64,000 nucleotides of DNA. Source: Cercis canadensis. Its lineage: Eukaryota; Streptophyta; Magnoliopsida; Fabales; Fabaceae. Below are positions 33,927-45,639 of the stretch, piece by piece. The translations under genes were made by a program, and so were the position numbers. Numbering within the stretch: the stretch's first letter is position 1; each line of letters opens with the position of its first letter. Location of the stretch: positions 70,700 through 134,699 of the forward strand of contig QAOA01005809.1 in NCBI GenBank assembly GCA_003255065.1, given 5' to 3'. Below the pieces are notes generated by a model. That model was not told the origin of the DNA, searched no databases, and was given only the letters and a program-made list of their open reading frames with translations.

Positions 33927-34360
33927 ATAAATGGGTACAAGTCCATATGGCAAGCCCAATAGCCTAGCAAGTCAAAGATGCTTAATGGTCTTTAATTGAC
34001 ACTTGGGAGCTTGGGGCATCTTGGGCCTTAATTTGACAATTATTTTAAAATCCGATTTTAATAATCGGACCGGTTCGGGTCAGTTTAACCCGGTTCGGGT
34101 GGCAATTAATTAAAACAGAAAATTGTGTTTGTTTAGAATAGACAATTATGTCTGTTGATTATTGACTAGTCATATTTGATCATTAGTGCCTTTTTAAGTC
34201 TATAAAAGGAAAATCCTTAATACATTAATATTCATTTTTCCATTGAAAGTTTTTGAGGGCTTTGTTGTATCCTGGGGTAACTTGCTTTTGATAGAGAAAC
34301 AATATTATAGTCAAGACAATGTAATTTTCACACCTCAAAGCCATTCATTTATAGTTTTTA
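33927..34360 (+). repeat. Second, 5'-truncated copia LTR
   Basis: It starts inside the LTR at GATAAATGGGTACAAG, joined directly to gag sequence, and fades out near 34360. Confidence 0.8.
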
Positions 34361-34980
34361 ATTCTGCATTATTTTAAGTTTTTTTTTTTTGCATTTATCT
34401 CTGTTGTTTTGGGAATGCTTCATGGCTAATTTATCATGCTGATTTTTGCACTGTTTTAGGACTGCTTCTAAGCTCATTTCCTATGTTGTTTCTGCACTTG
34501 TTTCAATAACTATTTCCACTTTGTTTTAGACTAATTTCCCTTGCTGCTTAGCTGATTCTAAGTACTATTGTAAGTTGATTTTCTTTTAGTGTTTGACTAG
34601 GTTCATGGGACTATTTTCAACTAGCTTCATTCATTATTTCAATTGGATTTTAGGGGATGGTTCTCGGTTTGTTTCATTTTGCTGTTTCTGCACTATTTTG
34701 CATTAATGTCTCTCTTATTTGTCTTTTTATTAATTGCAACATCCATGAGTGCATGAGTTTCTTTTCCCTCTTTATAGACACTGGTGAGACCATGTAGTAT
34801 GTAAGCGGATCTCCTTTCCTAAGCTAGAAGATGTGAGACTGATCTTGAGTCCTAGAGCGAAGTGCAACTTTTCTATTTTTTTCTTTTTTCATTTGGATGT
34901 AATTTAAACCCCCTTCTATTGTGCAAGGAAAAATAGTTATAATATTTAAAATCATGCATTTGCACTGCATATAAAAAATA
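34361..34980 (+). other. T-rich middle of the Tat/Ogre 5' LTR
   Basis: There is no coding sequence. It has repeated short motifs such as TTTCTGCACT and CTGTTTTAG. It parallels the T-rich LTR-like remnant at 2933-4750 in style and partly in order. Confidence 0.5.
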
Positions 34981-35504
34981 TATCTATCGCGTAGTATCCG
35001 TAGGCCCTTTACCTATCATAGAGGGATAAAGTGATCCATCTACATATCAGGTGGCCTACCCTATCGTTTCTAGGTAAGGATAAGAACCACTCCCGATGGT
35101 GCCATATGCGAGGAACATGTAGAAGGATTAGAGCACGTTAGTTGCATGCATTTCACGTTTAAATTTGTTACCAACATTTTTATTTTTATTTCATTTGTGT
35201 AGTTTATTTTAGGGATGAATAAAATACGTCTTTTGACTATTTTATGATTCGCACAATTAATTTTGGGTAACTATCTTTTAGACAAGTGTTGTGAGGTGCC
35301 TAACACCTTCTCCATACACAAACTAATTCCTGAAATCTCTATGGTTCGCAAACCATTTTTTTTATTTAACTAAAAATAGAATTTTCAATTGTTCACTATT
35401 TTCTTAATACAATTAGTGGTGACTCAAAGTTTTCTTTTTGAAAAATTAATTTTTTTTCTAAGTTCATCATTCACGTCGTAGTGACTTTCGGGTTCGTTGT
35501 GACA

Positions 35505-35525
35505 GTTTAGCGACTCTACTGGGGA
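35505..35525 (+). other. Primer-binding site of the Tat/Ogre element
   Basis: TTTAGCGACTCTACTGGGGA follows the LTR end GTGACA. It closely matches the TGGCGACTCCACTGGGGA-type site (arginine tRNA) usual in Ogre/Tat elements. Confidence 0.85.
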
Positions 35526-35553
35526 TAAATAGAAAGTCAAGCCTAAGAAATTG

Positions 35554-35819
35554 TGATGTAACAGCTGACTCTAATAAAAGAGTTAGTAGGCAGTGTGTAA
35601 AGCCAAGGTGGCTTGCTGACTATGCAAGCTGATTAGGTGAGAGTTAGTTGTTTTAGTTAAAGCCAATAACTGTAATTAGAGGATAAATAGGACTCAAAGG
35701 ATGGAAAGAGGATTATTCAGAATAATGAGAAGTTACTAAAAAGTGTATTCTCTGCTCTTTCTCTCTCGCCCTGCTCTTTCTCTCTTTCATTTCTTCATCT
35801 TTCTCTCTGGTTTGCATCA
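35554..35819 (+). repeat. Chromovirus 5' LTR
   Basis: It begins TGATGTAACAGCTGACTC and ends TTTGCATCA. CT-rich repeats (CTCTTTCTCTCT) lie in its last 70 bp. It is followed by a PBS TTGGTGCTTTCATTGAGAG at 35821. Confidence 0.95.
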
Positions 35820-35980
35820 ATTGGTGCTTTCATTGAGAGTCAGAAACGCAGCGGGATGGGGCGACCTTGGAAAGGAGCGACCAGGGAAAGGGCTACCTGG
35901 CAGACAGAGTGACAGCCACCCTGAGTGGGCAGCCAAGAGTGGGCCGTCCGTGGGCGTCCGGCTTCTCAAGGGGTGGGTAA

Positions 35981-36110
35981 TGTTACGATATGGGAAGTCC
36001 CACTCGGTTTCACAAGAAAGTGTGAAATGGTACTTAAGTTTAAGAGACTCTCTCACCTAATAGGCTAGTCTTTTAGGTTGGGCTCTTCTCTTGGGCTTGA
36101 GTTCCTAACA
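35981..36110 (+). repeat. Second, short LTR-like module followed by the same PBS
   Basis: These 130 bp start TGTTACGATATGGGAAG and end GTTCCTAACA, and are followed at 36111 by an exact repeat of the PBS motif TTGGTGCTTTCATTGAGAG. The 160 bp between the first PBS and this module are GC-rich and non-coding. No counterpart is present at the 3' end of the element. It looks like the 5' end of another short-LTR family joined through the shared PBS. Confidence 0.75.
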
Positions 36111-36135
36111 TTGGTGCTTTCATTGAGAGTCTACA

Positions 36136-39100
36136 ATGACAGCAAACACCAGAGAGAGGCTCGACAACCAGGAGGTTGCAATTGGTCAGCTTCAAGAAGG
36201 CATCACTGCAATTATGGAAGAACTCAAGATGATCAAGACGGAGATGAGGCAGAATCGAGGAACAGAGACGTTGGGCAATTCATCACCAGGAGCTCATCAA
36301 GAGAGTGATGGCTCGGTAAGAATCCCCAATTTTGGCTCAAAACCTTTAAAAATTGATGTGCCGAGATTTGAAGGAGGTGATCCTAATGGCTGGATTTTTT
36401 AAGATTCAACAAGTTTTTGAGTTTCATGGAACACCCGAAGATCATAGAATGAAAATAGCATCTTTTTGCTTAGATGGAAAAGTGTTAGCATGGTACCAAT
36501 GGGTCCATAAGAATGGCTTTATTTCTACTTAGTCTGAATTCTTGAAAACCTTAGAAACTAGGTTTGGACCATTGGAATTAGAAGATTCTCAAGGACAATT
36601 AGCCAAACTTTGTCAAACTGGCTCTGTCATGGAGTACCATGAAGCTTTTGAAAATCTTTCCCTCAAGATTCATGGCCTTCCAGATTCATTTCTACTGAGC
36701 TACTTTATTTTGGGTCTTAAGCCTGAAATTAAACATGAAGTAGTTTTATTGCAACCCATAAACCTAACCAAAGCTTATACCTATGCTAAGCTGTATGAAA
36801 CCAAATTTCAATCCTTAAACCAGAATTCTAACCCATATTCCTTTTATCAACCAAAAGTTTCACTGCAACCTACTTCCCAGACTACTACACACAAATCAAA
36901 TTATAGCCACACATCACCTGTCATGTTGCAACAGCCCTTTAGTGGGGTCACCAAATCCTCAGCCAGCTCCTCCAATTTTAATTCCAACCCTAGGCCTGCA
37001 TACAAACCACCCTTCAAGAGGATAACACAGAGTGAAATGCAAGCTAGAAGAGAAAAAAATCTCTGCTACTATTGTGATGAACAGTTCAAACCAGGCCATC
37101 GATGTCAAAGTTCCATCCACTTGTTGATTTCTCCGGATGCTCCAGAAGTTAGCCAAGAAGCAATGGAGGACTCAGAAAACAGAACCAATTCTGATGAACA
37201 ATGGCCAACAGTTGATGGTGATATTCCCCACATTAGTTTTCATGCCTTATCAGGTGGTATGCCAATGACTCAAACACTGCGATTTACTGGGGCAATTGGC
37301 AATAATTCGATTCAAATTCTAGTAGACGGGGGCTGTACTCACAACTTCATACAGTCAAGATTGGTGGATTTGCTAAAACTTCCAGTGGGAAATGTTTACA
37401 AGAAATTTGGAGTCATGGTGGGAAATGGAGACACCTTAAACTGTGAAGGTGTATGTACTGAGGTACCAATTAAAATTCAGAAACACTCATTCGTAGTTGA
37501 TTTGTTTGTCCTTCCAGTGCAAGGGGCAGAGGTAATACTTGGGGTTCAATGGCTCAAATTACTGGGAACTATTGAGGTGAATTATCAAAATCTTTTCATG
37601 AAATTCCAGTGGGAAGAGAAATCTGTTCACCTACAAGGAGAGAAGCAGTGGAAATCAGAACCGCTACCTCTTCATCAATTGAGAAAACTGCATAATAAAG
37701 ACCAGATCAACGCCTGTGTTCACATGCTCATAGAAACCAAGGTCAGTGACTTGCCTACATCTTGCTCTAGTTCTGAAATTAATGAGTTACTGTCTTTATA
37801 TGAGGATATCTTTAAAGAACCAAAATCACTCCCACCACATAGAGCATTAGACCATCAAATACATCTAATTCCTAATTCCCAACCTGTCAATGTGAAACCT
37901 TATCGATACCCTCACTTCCAAAAAGGAGAGATTGAAAAATTAGTGGAAGAAATGCTTCAAGCTGGAATTATCCAACATAGCACTAGCCCTTATTCCTCAC
38001 CTGTCTTACTAGTGAAAAAAAAAAAAAAAAGGCTCTTGGAGATTTTGTATAAATTATAGAGCCTTAAATAATATCACAGTTAAGGATAAATTTCCTATCC
38101 CTACTGCTGATGAATTATTAGATGAATTACATGGAGCAACTATTTTTTCTAAACTTGATCTAAGAGCTGGATACCACCAGATTCGGGTCAAAACTGAAGA
38201 TATACCTAAAACTGTTTTTAGAACCCATTTAGGCCACTATGAATTCTTAGTTATGCTCTTTGGGTTAACTAATGCACCATCTACATTTCAAGCCAACATG
38301 AACCTCATTTTAAAACCTTACCTCAGAAAATTTGTGACTGTGTTCTTTGATGATATCCTGATATATAGCTCTAATCTCCAAGAACATAGCAAACACTTAA
38401 GGCTCGTCTTCCAAACCATTAAAGACAACAGTTTCCTCATAAAAAAAAGCAAGTGCTCATTTGCTCAGACTCGTATAGAGTATTTAGGTCACGTCATATC
38501 GGCTTCTGGGGTTAGCATGGACAAACAAAAAGTGAATGCTGTCCTAGAATGGCCTGTACCAAAAAATGTGAAAGAATTGCGGGGATTCTTGGGTTTGACT
38601 GGATACTATAGAAAGTTTATGCGAGGATATGCTATAGTGGCAGCACCCATGACTGATTTGCTAAAGAAAGAAGCCTTTGCATGGCATCCACAAGCCCAAC
38701 AAGCATTTGATGAATTAAGGCAACTATGACTACTACCCCAGTTTTAGCCCTGCCTAATTTTTCCATGAATTTTATCATCGAAACTTATGCTTCCAATAGA
38801 GGTATAGGAGCTGTGCTTTTACAGGAACATCATCCCCTAGCTTATTTTAGCAAGAAACTATCCATGAGAATGCAACAAGCTTCAGTCTATGTGAGGGAGC
38901 TGTATGCTATCACAGAGGCAGTAAAAAAATGGAGACAATATATCTTGGGAAGAAGATTCATAGTGCGAACAGACCAAAGAAGTTTGAAAGAGCTACTAGA
39001 TCAGGTGATCCAGACTCCAGAACAACAACATTATTTGTCTAAACTGTTAGGATATCAATACACCATTGAGTACAAACCGGGGAAGGAAAATAATGTCGCA

Positions 39101-40713
39101 GATGCCTTGTCTAGAAGGGAATACAACCACCTTAAAGCAGTATATGGCCACTACTTTGCACTCTCACAGCAGCAGTGTGATCTGGTTGTCCAATTAAAAT
39201 TGGAGAATGCCACAGAGAAATTTTACCAAGACCTGCATAGGACGATTCAACAAGGCTTAGCTGATTTTTCAAAATATGATATTAGAGATGGACTCTTGTT
39301 GTACAAAGGGAAGTTGCTGCTTAGCCCTGCATCACCTCTACGAGCACAAGTAATGCAGGAATGCCATGCTTCTCTGCTGGGAGGACATGCAGGTATACAA
39401 AAAACCACAGCCAGAATCAGTGCTACTTTCATTTGGCCACAAATGAAAACAGACATTAGACAATTTGTCAAAGAATGTCTCATTTGTCAACAATGCAAAT
39501 ATGATGCCCAAGCCCCTGCAGGCCTTCTCCAACCTATTCCAATTCCCCAACAAATTTGGGAGGATTTAAGCATGGATTTCATAGTGGGACTTCCTAATTC
39601 TCATGGTTACACAACTATTCTAGTGGTGGTTGACAGATTATCCAAGCAAGCTCATTTCTCTCTCCTACCAACTCATTATTCAACAATAAAAGTCGCTGAG
39701 GTCTTCACCCATACTGTCTATAAGTTGCATGGATCCCCTCGTTCTATCATTTCAGATAGAAATCCTTTGTTTCTAAGCAGGTTCTGGACTGAATTATTTA
39801 CACTCAGTGGCACCACTTTAAAGCATAGCACTGCTTATCACCCTCAAGACGATGGGCAAACGGAAGTGGTCAACATGACTCTTGAACAATACTTACGATG
39901 CTTTGTTGCAGAAAAACCCAAGAAATGGTCTAGGATCCTCCATTGGGCTGAATGGTGGTATAATACTTCCTTTCACTCAGCCATTGGCATGACACCATTC
40001 AAAGCTGTATATGGCCGAGAACCACCCCTATAGTGGCTTACGAACCTGCCACCACTCAAACAGCTGCTGCAGATCAACACTTGATTGATAGGCAGCTGAT
40101 TCTTGACCAATTAAAAGAGAAATTACAGCAAGCTCAAACAAGAATGAAGAAATATCCAGATGCCCACAGAAGGGACGTTGAATTTTCTATAGGAGATCCA
40201 GTATGGCTAAAATTACAAACCTTTCGTCAATCCTCAGTAGCCACCAGAAGCTGTCAAAAGCTTGCCAAGAGGTATTTTGGACCTTTTGATATTCTCCAAC
40301 GGATTGGTAAGGTGGCATACAAACTCAAACTACCAGAAACAGCAAAAATCCATGATGTCTTTCATGTTTCCATGCTCAAAAGATTTGTGGGCAATTGCTA
40401 TATTCAACCTTTGCCATTACCAGCTGATCTGGATACTGTGCACCCTACATTGCAACCTGAAAAAGTGTTACAGCAGCGAATAGTTCTCCAAACCAATTCT
40501 TAACAACCCCAAGTGTTAATCAAATGGCAGCAGGCACCTCTAGAAGATGCAACTTGGGAAGACCTGGAAGAGTTCCAATCTCAGTACCCTGATTTTAACC
40601 TTAAGGACAAGGTTGTTTCTGAGGCAGGGAGTATTGATGTAACGACTGACTCTAATAAAAGAGTGAGTAGGCAATGTGTAAAGCCAAGGTGGCTTGCTGA
40701 CTATGCAAGCTGA
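36136..40713 (+). mobile_element. Chromovirus gag-pol with C-terminal chromodomain
   Basis: Gag lies at about 36136-37120 (PRFEGGDPNGWIF, SVMEYHEAFENLSLKIHGLP, knuckle CYYCDEQFKPGHRC). The protease is at about 37290-37560 (ILVDGGCTHNFI), the RT at about 37850-38500 ([28 protein letters not shown]), the RNase H at about 38720-39120 (YVRELYAITEAVKKWRQYI, GKENNVADALSRR), the integrase at about 39330-40030 (LLGGHAGIQKT, DFIVGLPNSHG, HPQDDGQTEVVN) and the GPF/linker and chromodomain at about 40250-40713 (FHVSMLKRFVGN, VLIKWQQAPLEDATWED). RNase H before integrase shows gypsy. The chromodomain marks a chromovirus that targets chromatin. It is broken with a few breaks. Confidence 0.93.
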
Positions 40714-40913
40714 TTAGGTGAGAGTTAGTTACAGGAGTTAGTTGTTTTAGTTAAAGCCAATAACTGTAATTAGAGGATAAATAGGACTTGAAGGATGGAA
40801 AGAGGATTATTCAGAATAATGAGAAGTTACTGAAAAGTGTGTTCTCTGATTTTTCTCTCTCGGCCTGCTCTTTCTCTCTTTCATTTCTTCATCTTTCTCT
40901 CTGGTTTGCATCA
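40635..40913 (+). repeat. Chromovirus 3' LTR
   Basis: It is preceded by a polypurine tract (GAGGCAGGGAGTAT, near 40621-40634). It has a 13-bp insertion (a local GAGTTAGTT duplication) relative to the 5' LTR. Confidence 0.95.
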
Positions 40914-40918
40914 AATTG

Positions 40919-41655
40919 GTAGTGCGAGTATGAGATTACCTAATGTCTTTTCTTTATTCTTAATTTTGTTTTATTGCTTTATTATTTATTTTGTGCTTGC
41001 ATTTGTAGATAGATTATTTTATTGTATATGTATATTATGTGTTTTTTCCTTGCAGTGGGTAGCTTTAGGTTGAAGTTTGTATGCTTTTCTCGCACACATA
41101 GTACATTAACACTGCTAACTCACACATTTTCTGGCTCTATGCCCGGGCCCCAGGTTTACCTAGGAGTAAGAGGGAGTTTAGTGTTGTCACCAAAGACATA
41201 TTCTTTGGAGGTTTACACAAAAACATCCACTCAGATCATGTCCCGTCCAACTGGCATGGATAAACATGAAAGTTCATCTCCTTGTCTGCTCATGCAAGTA
41301 AGACGAGGTCTTTCATTATGTTGATGAAGGTAATCTAGGAATCTTGAACTGTCTAGAATGATAGATCTATCCTATAACTCTGCACGTTTAGATCTAAGCT
41401 TAGAATCCCACCTGTGTAAGTTTAAAACATGACCATTAAGATAGATCTCCTAACCTATGATGGTTACCCTTTTTCTAGGACATCGGGGGAAGCACTTAAT
41501 TCGTTCTTCTTTTAACATTTTGTGTTTCTTTTCTAAATGTAGCGTGTGTACGTATTTTTTCTTCTCTTTCTTTTTTCTTTTGTCGCATTGACTCATTTTA
41601 CTAATTTCATGTCCTATTTTTTAGAGAGTCCATTGATTTGATAAGTGTTTCAGCC
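40919..41655 (+). other. Tat/Ogre leader (5' untranslated part)
   Basis: The sequence continues the leader broken at 35553. A conserved block at about 41150-41330 (CCAAAGACATATTCTTTGGA, then CCAACTGGCATGGATAAACA) is of a type I associate with Tat/Ogre leaders. It contains donor-like GTAAG sites (for example AAGTAAGACG near 41296), which could fit the leader splicing known from Ogre elements; this is inference. Confidence 0.55.
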
Positions 41656-43720
41656 ATGGATAACATGAAATATTTTTTCAAAGATCTTCATACTTCTCGA
41701 GCATTCATGCATCACACAGAAGCACAACAGGCCATAAAGGGAGATTGTCTGCCAAGAGGCCATGTTAGTCAATTTTCTAGAAAGCTTTTGATTCAGATGG
41801 AGGTCAACGATGCTAGGGTTATTGTTGAATATTACCAAAAGATGCCGCCGAATATGCAAAAAAACTTTTTGGATACTTATGGGAATATATATGAGTTGGC
41901 CAAGATCAAAGTAGAAGAAATAGGGTTAATCGCAATGGTACACTACTGGGATCCAGCATACCATTGTGTAACATTCAAAGATCTTGATGATATACCCACA
42001 TTAGAAGAGTATGTCTATATGCTCAAATTGCCTTTGACTCAAGAAAGCCAAGTGTACTCGTACGGGAAGAATCTAGTGTCCCTCGATAGAATTGGCTCTG
42101 AGTTGCTGGAAGTAGATGCAAGTGAAGTGCAAGGTGGGATGCTCAAGAAAGAAGGTGTTGGTTTTGTATGGCCAATGTCTTTCGTAGAAAAGTACATGCA
42201 AATTTTTCGTAATCAGGAAAAATGGAGGTCTTTGAGTAAATTAGTAGCTCTTTCAATATACGGGTTAATCTTATTTCTTGCTATAAAAGACTCTATTAGC
42301 CAGTTGACCATAGATGTTTTCTTAAAAGTTGAGCACAATAAGATAAATCTAGTTCCCGTTGTTTTGGCAAATACTTTCTTATCACTCAACTATCGTAAAA
42401 GGGAAGGGAAAAGAAAATTGAGATGTTGTTGGCGCTGCTCTATGTATGGCTTGTGTCTCACACCCTGCAAAAAAGATATTGTGCCTTTGAAAACTATGCT
42501 TTTACATTGAATTTCCTTCATCGTTTTTCCTAGGCTGAAATTCCAATTATGGGTAAAGGGGAATGGTTTGAGCTCTTGGACAGCATGTGCACATCTAACT
42601 TCCATCTCATATACAAATGGGCTGATAGTAATGGAATTTTGGTAGGTTGTGGACAGTTTGCTTGTGCACCACTTATGGGGACGCGTGGATGTATTGCTTA
42701 TACACCACTTTTGGTTTTGAGGCAATTTAGGCATGTACAGTTTACTTCTAGAACCAAAGAACTTCTCGGCATAGAATTTGAGTATGAGAAGGAAGAAGAT
42801 GAAGGAAAAATAGGAAAAGTTCGACAGGCCTGGAAGCACATCGTGATAAAAAAAAAAAAAAAAAAGGAAGTNAAAAAAAAAAAAGGATGTTGGCCCTTAT
42901 GGCGGTAGCACAAGTAAAGCTTATGAGAAATGGTTTGAGGAGAGGGGCAGAGAAATGTGTGTACCCTCAATAGCAAGATGCGAGCATCGGAGCATGGCTG
43001 AATATGAGTCGATAGATGAAAGAATAGAGTAGCTTAATTTAAAGGACTGTGAGATCAAAGAGATGAAGGAGAAATTAGAAAAATCAAAAAAAGAAAAACA
43101 AGAATGGAAGCAAAAATATGCATCGTCAGAATCTAAAACAAGAAAGCAGGAATGGAAGATTTGTTTACTGGAGGATAACACCTTTGAGAGCATAGAACAG
43201 TTGAGGAAGCATCATGATCAAAAAAATGAAAGAGAAGGATGAGGAATTAATTAAGTGCGGAAAGGAAGTTGCTTTTTTGAAGAGCACCGTGAAGAAAAAA
43301 GATGAGAAGTTGAAGATATATCAGAGAAAAGCTATGTGCATGGAGCTCGATTTGCAAAAAACTAAAGAAATTTATGGGCAATATATAGCTAATTTAGTAG
43401 AGACCAATCAAAGTTTGGAAGAGTAGAAATGACATATGGAAAGCGAGAAGAAAGACTTAGAAGAAAGGTTTGTGAAACTTCACGAAGAGCTAATTCAATT
43501 GGCTGAAGATTTAAATCAAGAGAGACAAAAGTCATCACTTTGGGTGCAAAAGTACTATGCGGTGGTAAGGGACCTAGAGGCCAAAGCTGAAAAGCTAACT
43601 CAACGAATGCAAACAGTGGACAATAGTTACACTCCATTTGTGATGCCAATTAAAGAGTTAAAGAAGTTGTTGGAAGATTGCAAGGAAATGTTAGGCTGTA
43701 ATAATTCATTATACTTCTAA
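41656..43720 (+). mobile_element. Tat/Ogre ORF1 (DUF7745-like domain plus coiled coil)
   Basis: An extra coding region upstream of gag. The first part, about 41656-42510, has the pattern seen in plant retrotransposon ORF1 proteins (LDTYGNIYELAKIKVEE, VHYWDPAYHCVTFKDLDDIP, LEEYVYMLKLP). The second part, about 42549-42840, continues the fold (GKGEWFELLDSMC). The third part, about 42940-43720, is rich in Lys/Glu heptads (EIKEMKEKLEKSKKEKQEWK, DLEERFVKLHEELIQLAEDL) and predicts a long coiled coil. Its function in Ogre elements is unknown. An undetermined base lies at about 42872 in a poly-A run. It is broken with several breaks. Confidence 0.75.
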
Positions 43721-44183
43721 GCGGATGTAATAATTGTTATGATTTGAAATCAAGTGTATTGCATCACTTTCAGTGAAATGAATGGAATTATCATATCCTT
43801 GTTGGTTTTTGTGTTTAGTGACTTTTCACGATGAGCGAACTGCTTTCGCGAAAGTCACTCTAAGTTATACCATCTAATAGGGAACTATATGTTCTTATTA
43901 GATGATATAATATATGTACATCCATGAATGTTGGAGAAAGGGAAGGTCTTGTTAATGGTTTTAAATTTTTAATCCAAAAAGGTTGGACTCACTTATCAAT
44001 CAATAAACTCAAGGCAAGATAGTGTTCATTTTTTTTTTTTGCCACTTATTTCTTATTTCAATATCTCTTTCACACAGGTGAGTCATCATTGGTCCAACAA
44101 GGAAGGTACGGTTTAATCAAAAGTGCTCCATAAAAAGATCAATCGGGCTAAGATCAAGAACCGTTACCATCATGGAAGGAATG
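43721..44183 (+). other. Spacer between ORF1 and gag of the Tat/Ogre element
   Basis: There is no gene. It contains a small hairpin (AGTGACTTTT ... AAAGTCACT, about 43818-43860) and a T-run near 44030. It ends at the solo LTR insertion. Confidence 0.5.
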
Positions 44184-44893
44184 TGATGCGAATCAGCTTG
44201 CTACACGCTCTAACCCTAGGAGTGTTCATGATCCCTTGCTTGGAGTTGGAGGCCCATTGACTAGAAGCAGAGCTAAGCTAGTGAAAGAGGCGCTGTTGAG
44301 CCTAGTCCAAAAGGTGCAGACCAAGGAGAGAATAGCTGGGCCAAGTTCAGAGTTGAGATGGATCACTTATCTATCTCTTGTAGAAGGTGTGCATGAACCA
44401 GCTTGGAGCCCAAGTTTGGAGCTTGATTTGGAGGAAACTTGAAGATCAAGTTTAGGCATTAACTCATGGATTAATGAGCCCAATTTACATAGTCTAGAGA
44501 TGCATCATGAACCTTATCTTGTTAGGACCGAAAACTATGTTTATTAGTTTTAATTAATTTGGCCTTTATGTTTATGGGCCAAAACGTTTATTAGGGTTTG
44601 TTAGCATTCCTAGTTCAATTAGGTTAAGTGGTAGCCTCCTAGTCGAATTGCCTATATAAGGAATTCGTGTATGTCTTTGCAAAACAGTTTTAAGATTAAT
44701 ATTATTCAGTTTTTGAACTATTGAGTTTCTCTGGATTGAGAGCTTCCCTGTTATTCTTGGACAAAGAACTAAACTTGAACTTACCAAGGATCCTTCCTTA
44801 TTAAGGGTTCACCCTATTGCGATAACTAATGTCATCCCATTGTTTGGTATCTAGGCACTTCGTTTCGATCCTTTAGGTGACGAGAACACATCA
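44184..44893 (+). repeat. Solo LTR related to the TR-GAG family
   Basis: These 710 bp start TGATGCGAATCAGCTTGCTA and end GAGAACACATCA. They align along their whole length to the TR-GAG LTR (in plus orientation), with frequent substitutions and a block of about 60 bp of different sequence. Flanks are GAATG (44179-44183) and AAATG (44894-44898), a 4-of-5 target duplication. There is no internal region, so it is a product of LTR-LTR recombination. It keeps the GPLTRSRAK-type frame at 44236-44442 and a TATATAA box near 44653. Confidence 0.9.
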
Positions 44894-45639
44894 AAATGAA
44901 TGAACAAGAGAGAGATTTTGGAGTTAAATTTGATAGAATGAAGGAACAGATGAGTGAGATAAAGAGGTTGCTTATTAAAAGTTTGAAACTGAATGGGTCG
45001 TCTAAAGGCTCTAGTAACCACAACCATTTTCCCGTATCCCAAGCAAGGTTTTAAAGAGGGGACTGGTGAGCGAACTAGTTTGGCAAAAATACCGGTCGGA
45101 CCGCCCAGTCGAACCGGTTAACCGAAGCTTTTTTTCAAAATTAAAGATTCAAAAAGAAAACATGGAGGATAAAGAACAAATCATCAAGCTGAACTCATAA
45201 GTGAAAATTAACAAGAGAAAATAATGTCTTTCATTAGAATACCTATCTCCTTGAATCACTATTCTGGTTCAATTAATAAGATCAAACATAACCAGTTAAC
45301 AAACAATGTGTCTTGGAATCGTCTTCTGCGTTAAGTTGGTAAAAACATGCACTACAAGAAATAGGCAATTTTCTAACGGAAAATTCTAACGGAACAAAAT
45401 ACCGTTGAAATTTTTGAAAAATTCTAACGGTAATTTCAACGGAAAAAGTTTTGTAAAAATTCTAACGGTAGTTCCAACAGAATTTACTTACCGTTGGAAT
45501 TTTCTGTCAAAATTACCGTTAGAAAGTAAAAAAAAAAAAAAGTTTTTTTAAAATCCCAACGGAATATACCGTTGGAATTTTAAAATTAATTATTAAAATT
45601 TTTGTCCCAATTCTAAAATGAAATTGAGAGGCAAGATCC

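Larger units (their letters stand above)
31058..34360 (+). mobile_element. Ty1/copia fragments in the order pol, LTR, gag, LTR
   Basis: RT and RNase H lie at 31058-32160 (SLYGLKQAP, YVDDMLIFSTN, WASKKQTCHLHSTVEAEF). A complete LTR follows at 32721-33270, then a gag of UBN2 type at about 33285-33926 (VCHCHILNTLRDRLYDLYSN, WNALEVKYQSENRG, LPPFWNGYRKK), then a second LTR lacking its first 100 bp (33927-34360). The order shows a rearranged or tandem copia, not a simple insertion. It is a broken fossil with several breaks. Confidence 0.85.
30641..35504 (+). repeat. 5' LTR of the Tat/Ogre element, interrupted
   Basis: The LTR is in two parts, about 30641-31057 and about 34361-35504, with copia fragments between them. 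It ends GTTGTGACA just before the PBS. Without the insert it would be about 1.5 kb. The first part is purine-rich, and its T-rich complement shows frames without coding meaning. Confidence 0.7.
35554..40913 (+). mobile_element. Chromovirus (Ty3/gypsy, probably Reina clade) inserted in the Tat/Ogre leader
   Basis: It is 5360 bp, flanked by a perfect 5-bp target duplication AATTG (35549-35553 and 40914-40918). The LTRs are 266 bp (35554-35819) and 279 bp (40635-40913); they start TGATGTAAC and end GCATCA. I count about 11 substitutions plus one 13-bp indel between them, about 4%, suggesting 1-3 million years depending on the rate. Internal order is gag, protease, RT, RNase H, integrase, chromodomain. 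Small size and short LTRs suit the Reina clade. It is broken, with a handful of breaks. The leader carries an unusual second LTR-like module (see 35981-36110). Confidence 0.93.

Noticed and set aside
43818-43860. Small hairpin AGTGACTTTT ... AAAGTCACT as a terminator or regulatory stem
   Set aside because: Short and in the spacer of a degraded retroelement; no support for a function.
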